DNA of 9,962 nucleotides, from positions 5,022 to 14,983 of the forward strand of contig PMIU01000046.1 in NCBI GenBank assembly GCA_003157195.1, read 5' to 3'. This document shows positions 6,311-9,962 of this stretch, piece after piece (the stretch's first letter is position 1; every line of letters begins with the position of its first letter). A program made the translations under genes and the position numbers. The DNA comes from Candidatus Nomurabacteria bacterium (GTDB lineage Bacteria > Patescibacteriota > Minisyncoccia > Phycocordibacterales > UBA9973). A model generated the notes under the pieces. The model worked only from the letters and a program-made list of their open reading frames with translations, was not told the DNA's origin and did no database searches.

Positions 6311-7727
6311 TCTCTTTCAAAAGTTTTATAACAATTTGGGGATTCGCGGAACCGTTCGATTCCTTTATGATTTTTCCAACGAGAGACATAATGGCATTTT
6401 CTTTTCCACCTTTGTACGCCGCAACCACTTCCGGATTTTCATCTATGGCTTTCTGCACGATGGCCTTTAGCGCGCCTTCGTCGTTGCTTTGCAATAAATT
6501 TTTGTCTGTGGCAATTTTTAAAGGTGATTCATCGTTTACGACAATCAATGCCAAAATATCCTTAGCTGCGCGGGAGGAAATTTTACCTTCGGTGACCAAG
6601 TTTATTAGTTCTGCAAAATTTGTATTCTGCGGAAGCCTTGCTTCCGCAAGATTTTTCTTTAAACCAATGTAATCAGAAGTCACGTAGTTTGAAGCTATTT
6701 TTATTTTTTCCATATCTTTCAAGATTTTTGCCACATCTTCAAACCAAGCACCTAAGATGGGGTCATTTATGTACACCTCTATATCTTCACTTTTTATTCC
6801 GAAATCTTTCTGATACCTCTCGCGTTTTTGCGCTGGTAACTCGGGCAATTCTTTTTTCATTTTCTCCAAATCAAAAGCTTCATGTAGCTTCATTTTCGGC
6901 AGGTCTGGATCCGGGAAATATCTATAGTCCGCGCTACCCTCCTTTTTTCTCTGCGAAAATGTTTTCTGTTTACCTTCGTCCCAGCCACGCGTCTCCTGCA
7001 CTATTTCCATTTCTTTGCCTTCTTCCCAGAGTTTGGTCATTCTGTCTACTTCAAAAAGAATGGCACGCTCGACGGCTTTAAAGGAATTTAAGTTTTTCAC
7101 TTCCACCTTTGTGCCAAGAACTTTCTGGTCTTTTGATACGGAAATATTCGCCTCCACGCGCATCTCACCCTTTTCCATATTCGCTTCGGACACGCCCAAG
7201 TACCAAAGCACCAACTGGAGTTCTTTCCCAAAATTTGAAGCAAGTTTTGCAACTTCTTCCGCGCTCTCGCGCGTGTGCGGTTCAGTCACGAGCTCCATCA
7301 AAGGCACCCCACCACGATTAAAATCTATCAAAGAATAATTTTCAAAATGTTTATTATTCGCAGTATCTTCTTCTAAATGCACGCGGGTAACGTCCATCCC
7401 AGCCAAATGTCCGCCAGAAACTATTGGAAATTTATATTGTGAAATTTGATAGCCCTTCGGAATGTCAGGATAAAAGTAATTCTTGCGGTCAAATTCGGAA
7501 AAGTCGGCAATGTTACCACCAATAGCCAGACCGACTTTAATCACGTTCTCTATAGCCTTTTTATTCGGCACAGGCAAAGCTCCAGGATGCGCCATGCAAA
7601 CCGGACAAATATTTACGTTTGGTTTTTCTTCATCCGGATCGTTCTTGCAGCCACAGAACATTTTTGTCTGCGTTTTCAATTCCGCATGTATTTCCAAACC
7701 AATTGTCGGATAATATTTATTTGCCAT
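6303..7727 (-). CDS. gatB: Asp-tRNA(Asn)/Glu-tRNA(Gln) amidotransferase subunit B
   Basis: GatB binds misacylated Glu-tRNA(Gln) or Asp-tRNA(Asn) and, with GatA and GatC, converts it to Gln-tRNA or Asn-tRNA. The 474-residue protein has the full architecture. The N-terminal catalytic cradle starts with YPTIGLEIHAELKTQTKMFC and carries a zinc site (C25, C27, C41, C44). Then come FDRKNYFYPDIPKGYQISQY (79-98), DFNRGGVPLMELVTEP (135-150) and ADYRYFPDPDLP (266-277). The helical and YqeY-like tail (about 300-474) has ISSRAAKDILALI (383-395). Residues 360-367 are encoded by a 21-nt palindrome in a variable linker. Neither gatA nor gatC is in the window. It follows obgE after 9 nt and has no clear Shine-Dalgarno. 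Confidence 0.97.
   Translation of the reverse strand: MANKYYPTIGLEIHAELKTQTKMFCGCKNDPDEEKPNVNICPVCMAHPGALPVPNKKAIENVIKVGLAIGGNIADFSEFDRKNYFYPDIPKGYQISQYKFPIVSGGHLAGMDVTRVHLEEDTANNKHFENYSLIDFNRGGVPLMELVTEPHTRESAEEVAKLASNFGKELQLVLWYLGVSEANMEKGEMRVEANISVSKDQKVLGTKVEVKNLNSFKAVERAILFEVDRMTKLWEEGKEMEIVQETRGWDEGKQKTFSQRKKEGSADYRYFPDPDLPKMKLHEAFDLEKMKKELPELPAQKRERYQKDFGIKSEDIEVYINDPILGAWFEDVAKILKDMEKIKIASNYVTSDYIGLKKNLAEARLPQNTNFAELINLVTEGKISSRAAKDILALIVVNDESPLKIATDKNLLQSNDEGALKAIVQKAIDENPEVVAAYKGGKENAIMSLVGKIIKESNGSANPQIVIKLLKEML
6628..6648. repeat. Intragenic palindrome in gatB
   Basis: The arms tgcggaagc (6628-6636) and gcttccgca (6640-6648) pair perfectly (9 bp) around the loop ctt; total 21 nt. 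It encodes GatB residues 360-367 (LAEARLPQ) in the linker before NFAELINLV. On the minus strand its centre (GCAAGGC) differs by one base from the centre of the palindrome at 5239-5259 (GCAAGAC), while the arms differ in sequence but stay complementary. Confidence 0.75.
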
Positions 7728-7736
7728 TTTTATAAT

Positions 7737-8747
7737 TTATTTCTTCTTTAAAATCTTCACCAATTCATCTCTAAACTTTTTTACCATTTTATCATCAAAC
7801 AATGATAAAACAAAAACTTTTTTATCCAATTTTTTGAATTCGGCGACTTTCTTGTCTATTATTTTTTGGTCTTCGACGAAGTCAGCTTTAGTCAAAATTA
7901 TTATTTCTTCTTTTTCTGATAGTCCATCATCGCCCAAATTTAATTTTTTGTCATACTTCACAAGCTCCTTGCGAATCTCTTTATAAACTTTCATCATGCC
8001 AGTGCTTCCTTTTGATAAATTTTCAAATGATATCAAATGCGCGAGCATTTTCGTGCGCTTAATGTGCCTTAAGAATTTCACGCCAAGACCTTTGCCCTCG
8101 GATGCGCCTTCAATAATTCCCGGAATGTCGGCAATGATATAACCGTAAAAATCGCCCAAGTTTGGATCAAGTGTAGTAAAAGCATAATCCCCGACTTTAG
8201 CGTCCGCATTAGTGAGCGTATTTAAAAGTGAAGATTTCCCCGCATTAGGCAAGCCAATCAATCCAATATCGGCAAAAAGTTCCAACTCTATTTTGAAAGT
8301 TCCTTTTTCGCCTTCCGCCCCGGGACGCCATTCTTTCGGAGTCGTGTTTGTAGAACTCTTGAAATGTTCATTGCCAAAGCCTCCATACCCGCCTTTCAAA
8401 AGTAAAATTTTCTGTCCTTCTTTTTCGAGTTGCCAACTTTCTTCGGTATTGATATTGGTAATGATGGAACCCACCGGCAATTCCAAAACAAAATCTTCCC
8501 CATTTTTACCATGCAAACTTTTATTGTTGCCGTCTTCCCCACGCGAAGCTTCGAAAATTTTCTTCGCTTTGTATTTGGAAAGTATATGCACGTCCCGGAC
8601 TGCCCGCACGTAAAAATCCCCGCCACGCCCGGCATCTCCTCCCGCCGGGCCTCCTTTCGGTATAAACTTCTCTTGCCTCCAGCGCACCACGCCGTCCCCC
8701 CCGCGTCCTGCAGACGCTTCTATTTTCATTTCATCAATAAATGCCAT
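7737..8747 (-). CDS. obgE: Obg-family GTPase (ribosome assembly / stress)
   Basis: Obg/CgtA is an essential GTPase that binds the 50S subunit and links ribosome maturation to (p)ppGpp and growth state. The 336-residue protein has the glycine-rich Obg fold at 1-158 (MAFIDEMKIEASAGRGGDG, KGGPAGGDAGRGGDF) and the G domain at 159-336: P-loop GLPNAGKSS (165-173), switch I FTTLDPNLG (190-198), DIPG (207-210) and G4 TKAD (286-289) in place of the usual NKxD. There is no C-terminal OCT or TGS domain. Only one base separates the MYG1-like stop from the ATG, so the genes are surely co-transcribed. A TAGAAT hexamer lies 6 nt upstream of the ATG. Confidence 0.96.
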   Translation of the reverse strand: MAFIDEMKIEASAGRGGDGVVRWRQEKFIPKGGPAGGDAGRGGDFYVRAVRDVHILSKYKAKKIFEASRGEDGNNKSLHGKNGEDFVLELPVGSIITNINTEESWQLEKEGQKILLLKGGYGGFGNEHFKSSTNTTPKEWRPGAEGEKGTFKIELELFADIGLIGLPNAGKSSLLNTLTNADAKVGDYAFTTLDPNLGDFYGYIIADIPGIIEGASEGKGLGVKFLRHIKRTKMLAHLISFENLSKGSTGMMKVYKEIRKELVKYDKKLNLGDDGLSEKEEIIILTKADFVEDQKIIDKKVAEFKKLDKKVFVLSLFDDKMVKKFRDELVKILKKK

Positions 8748-8748
8748 T

Positions 8749-9636
8749 TTATGATTCTACCGCAATCTGCGCCAATTTGATAGCTGCTTCTTTGGAATTC
8801 GTAACTAGAAAAAATAAATCATTATGACAAAATACTGCATCTTTTTCCCCCGTTATATCTTGTAATTCCTTATCTCTTAATCCTCCCCAGCTCTTTGGAA
8901 AATCTTTTCTGTTTCCAAAACTATTTTTTTCTTTTTTTATAGCAACAACTGCCCAACCATCATTGTCTCCATACGCCACAAAAAGAGGCTCTGGAAAATC
9001 TTGCAACGCATTCCAGACTTCGTATCTAGAAACTTTCGGTTTATCAATAATTACCAGTCTTTTGTCTGAACTATTTTTATAAAAATTCTGAATTATTTTC
9101 GTAATTTCTATTCGATCACCAACTTTTTTTATTTCTCTTCTTAAAATTTCTTTACCCAAAACAACTGCTTTTAAAAACTGCTCGTCTTTATTTGTATTTT
9201 CCAACGATGTTGGAGAAAAAATAGATAAAACATCATCTATCGTATAAGGAAAAATGTTTTCAAAATTATTTTTATACAAATCAATACCGTTGTCGAAAGC
9301 ATCCACTGGCATAACCAATTTTTTATCAATCAAATCAACTATTTCAGACAAGCAAAATTCTTTCCCAAATTTCTTCCAAACCAAGCCAAAAGAAGAATAC
9401 TCTATGCCTTCACGTTCGCCTGCTCCGCCGATTTGATGATGATCAAATCTGTTTGTTTCTGAATCATAAATTCCCCCAACGTCAAAAACATAATCGCCAG
9501 ATTTAATAATATCCTCGTCGCGAGTGCGAATGATTTCAAAAGCTTCGCCTTTTTTCTCCAACATCAAAGACAAAGCCGCGCAGGCGAAAATATCATCTGT
9601 GTGAAACGAACCATTATGTGTAATTAATTTTTTCAT
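8749..9636 (-). CDS. MYG1 (UPF0160) family metal-dependent phosphoesterase
   Basis: The family is related to DHH phosphoesterases; eukaryotic MYG1 is a 3'-5' RNA exonuclease acting in nucleolus and mitochondria, while bacterial members are uncharacterised. The 295-residue protein has its hallmark motifs: THNGSFHTDD (6-15; H7, H12, D14) as metal ligands, DVGG (52-55), RFDHHQ with the DHH triad (65-67), a VDAFDNG block (111-117), and the C-terminal GWAVVAIKK and GGLRDKELQDITG...FCHND (about 251-273). Its length is close to that of a complete family protein without targeting extension. The ATG overlaps the DedA TGA by 4 nt, and the Shine-Dalgarno AGAGGA (9645 to 9640) is the best in the window. 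Activity on RNA is inference from the eukaryotic homologue. Confidence 0.88.
   Translation of the reverse strand: MKKLITHNGSFHTDDIFACAALSLMLEKKGEAFEIIRTRDEDIIKSGDYVFDVGGIYDSETNRFDHHQIGGAGEREGIEYSSFGLVWKKFGKEFCLSEIVDLIDKKLVMPVDAFDNGIDLYKNNFENIFPYTIDDVLSIFSPTSLENTNKDEQFLKAVVLGKEILRREIKKVGDRIEITKIIQNFYKNSSDKRLVIIDKPKVSRYEVWNALQDFPEPLFVAYGDNDGWAVVAIKKEKNSFGNRKDFPKSWGGLRDKELQDITGEKDAVFCHNDLFFLVTNSKEAAIKLAQIAVES
8754..8759 (-). promoter_or_regulatory. -10-like hexamer 6 nt before the obgE ATG
   Basis: The minus strand reads TAGAAT (5 of 6 matches to TATAAT) from 8759 to 8754, then CATAAA, then ATG. It lies inside the last codons of the MYG1-like gene (GTA GAA TCA TAA) and has no -35, so taken alone it could be coincidence. 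Its interest is that its distance to the start equals that of the fba, rplY and transglycosylase -10 boxes. Confidence 0.3.
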
Positions 9637-9962
9637 ATTTCCTCTTGTTTATCATTATAAAATTCTTCGGATAATTCAAACAGCCAAGATACTAATTTAT
9701 CAAACGTAATGAATACTATGAACAAAACAAGTATCACCATCGAAAATTTCCAAATCTCCCGACTAATATGCAACGCCGTGTAGCCGAAAACATAACCCAG
9801 TGATAATAGCACAGGCCCCCAGATTAAGGTAGAAGAAATTTCCGCTTTTAAGTATTTTTTATATTCTATATTTTCAAAACCTGCGAAAATTATAACAATG
9901 TAATTTATGCCCATAATGAATTTGGAAATAAAAATGGACCAGAAAGGGCGCTCTTTAAATCT
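9633..9962 (-). CDS. DedA / SNARE-associated (VTT) membrane protein, C-terminal part
   Basis: DedA-family proteins are inner-membrane transporters or scramblases linked to undecaprenyl-phosphate and phospholipid recycling and to membrane homeostasis. The reading frame is open to the right edge, so the ATG at 9914 is internal and not the start; 109 residues are visible. The segment WSIFISKFIMGINYIVIIFAG, then KKYLKAEISSTLIWGPVLLSLGYVFGY, follows the family pattern of a re-entrant loop (RF-P-G-R-like, here KFIMGIN), a small-residue AG turn and a W...LGY..G helix. A final hydrophobic helix (FSMVILVLFIVFITF) and an acidic tail follow. The arginine usually found in the RFxPGxR motif is replaced by asparagine (MGIN), so transport competence is uncertain. 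The TGA stop overlaps the next gene's ATG. Confidence 0.78.
   Translation of the reverse strand, partial: RFKERPFWSIFISKFIMGINYIVIIFAGFENIEYKKYLKAEISSTLIWGPVLLSLGYVFGYTALHISREIWKFSMVILVLFIVFITFDKLVSWLFELSEEFYNDKQEEI
9640..9645 (-). promoter_or_regulatory. Shine-Dalgarno of the MYG1-like gene
   Basis: The minus strand reads AGAGGA, 3 nt before the ATG at 9636, within the last DedA codons. It is the only convincing Shine-Dalgarno among the starts in this window and supports translational coupling at the ATGA overlap. Confidence 0.6.

Noticed and set aside
9197..9217. AT-rich hairpin around tccaac/gttgga in the MYG1-like gene
   Set aside because: Only six strong base pairs, and the encoded FSPTSLENTN segment fits the normal family spacing, so no insertion is indicated.
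9633..9635. UGA recoding, as in some CPR lineages
   Set aside because: The DedA-like gene ends with TGA exactly at the ATGA overlap, and the conserved Gly and Trp sites I checked are read from standard codons. The standard bacterial code fits.
1..9962. CRISPR array, transposase, integrase, tRNA or rRNA genes
   Set aside because: I saw no regularly spaced repeats, no transposase or recombinase motifs and no tRNA-like cloverleaf. All sequence apart from the 126-bp gap and short spacers is covered by recognisable genes.

Overview
The window looks like a housekeeping stretch of a small-genome bacterium. I infer a member of the Patescibacteria (Candidate Phyla Radiation, Parcubacteria-like). Grounds for this: tightly packed co-oriented genes with tiny or no gaps; a short release factor 1; a coiled-coil plus MltB-like transglycosylase of a type common in that group; a divergent class II aldolase with an NADHH metal motif; a MYG1-family protein; and a secreted protein whose N-terminus resembles large repetitive CPR surface proteins. 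No 16S gene is present, so the assignment rests on protein character only. The genetic code looks standard: TAA, TAG and one TGA are all used as stops.

Every gene is on the minus strand, so the order of transcription runs from high to low coordinates. First come a DedA-family membrane protein (cut by the window edge), a MYG1-like metal-dependent phosphoesterase, the Obg GTPase and GatB of the tRNA amidotransferase; these are joined by a 4-nt overlap and gaps of 1 and 9 nt. Next are a class II fructose-bisphosphate aldolase and a GlcD/D-lactate-dehydrogenase-type FAD oxidase with a TTG start, followed by ribosomal protein L25/Ctc. Then come a secreted lytic transglycosylase, ribosomal protein L31 and release factor 1. 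After a 126-bp AT-rich gap, the start of a secreted protein runs off the left edge.

Most genes serve translation (GatB, L25, L31, RF1, Obg). The aldolase and FAD oxidase are central or hydroxy-acid metabolism, and the transglycosylase, DedA protein and edge protein belong to the envelope. No new defence or mobile system is visible.

Three things deserve attention. (1) Short in-frame palindromes of about 21 nt sit inside gatB and twice inside the FAD oxidase gene, at places where the proteins seem to carry extra residues. (2) Near-consensus -10 hexamers lie exactly 6 nt before the ATG of fba, rplY, the transglycosylase gene and obgE, which predicts leaderless mRNAs. (3) The one real intergenic gap holds a perfect DnaA box, a 20-bp tandem duplication and an AT-rich palindrome.
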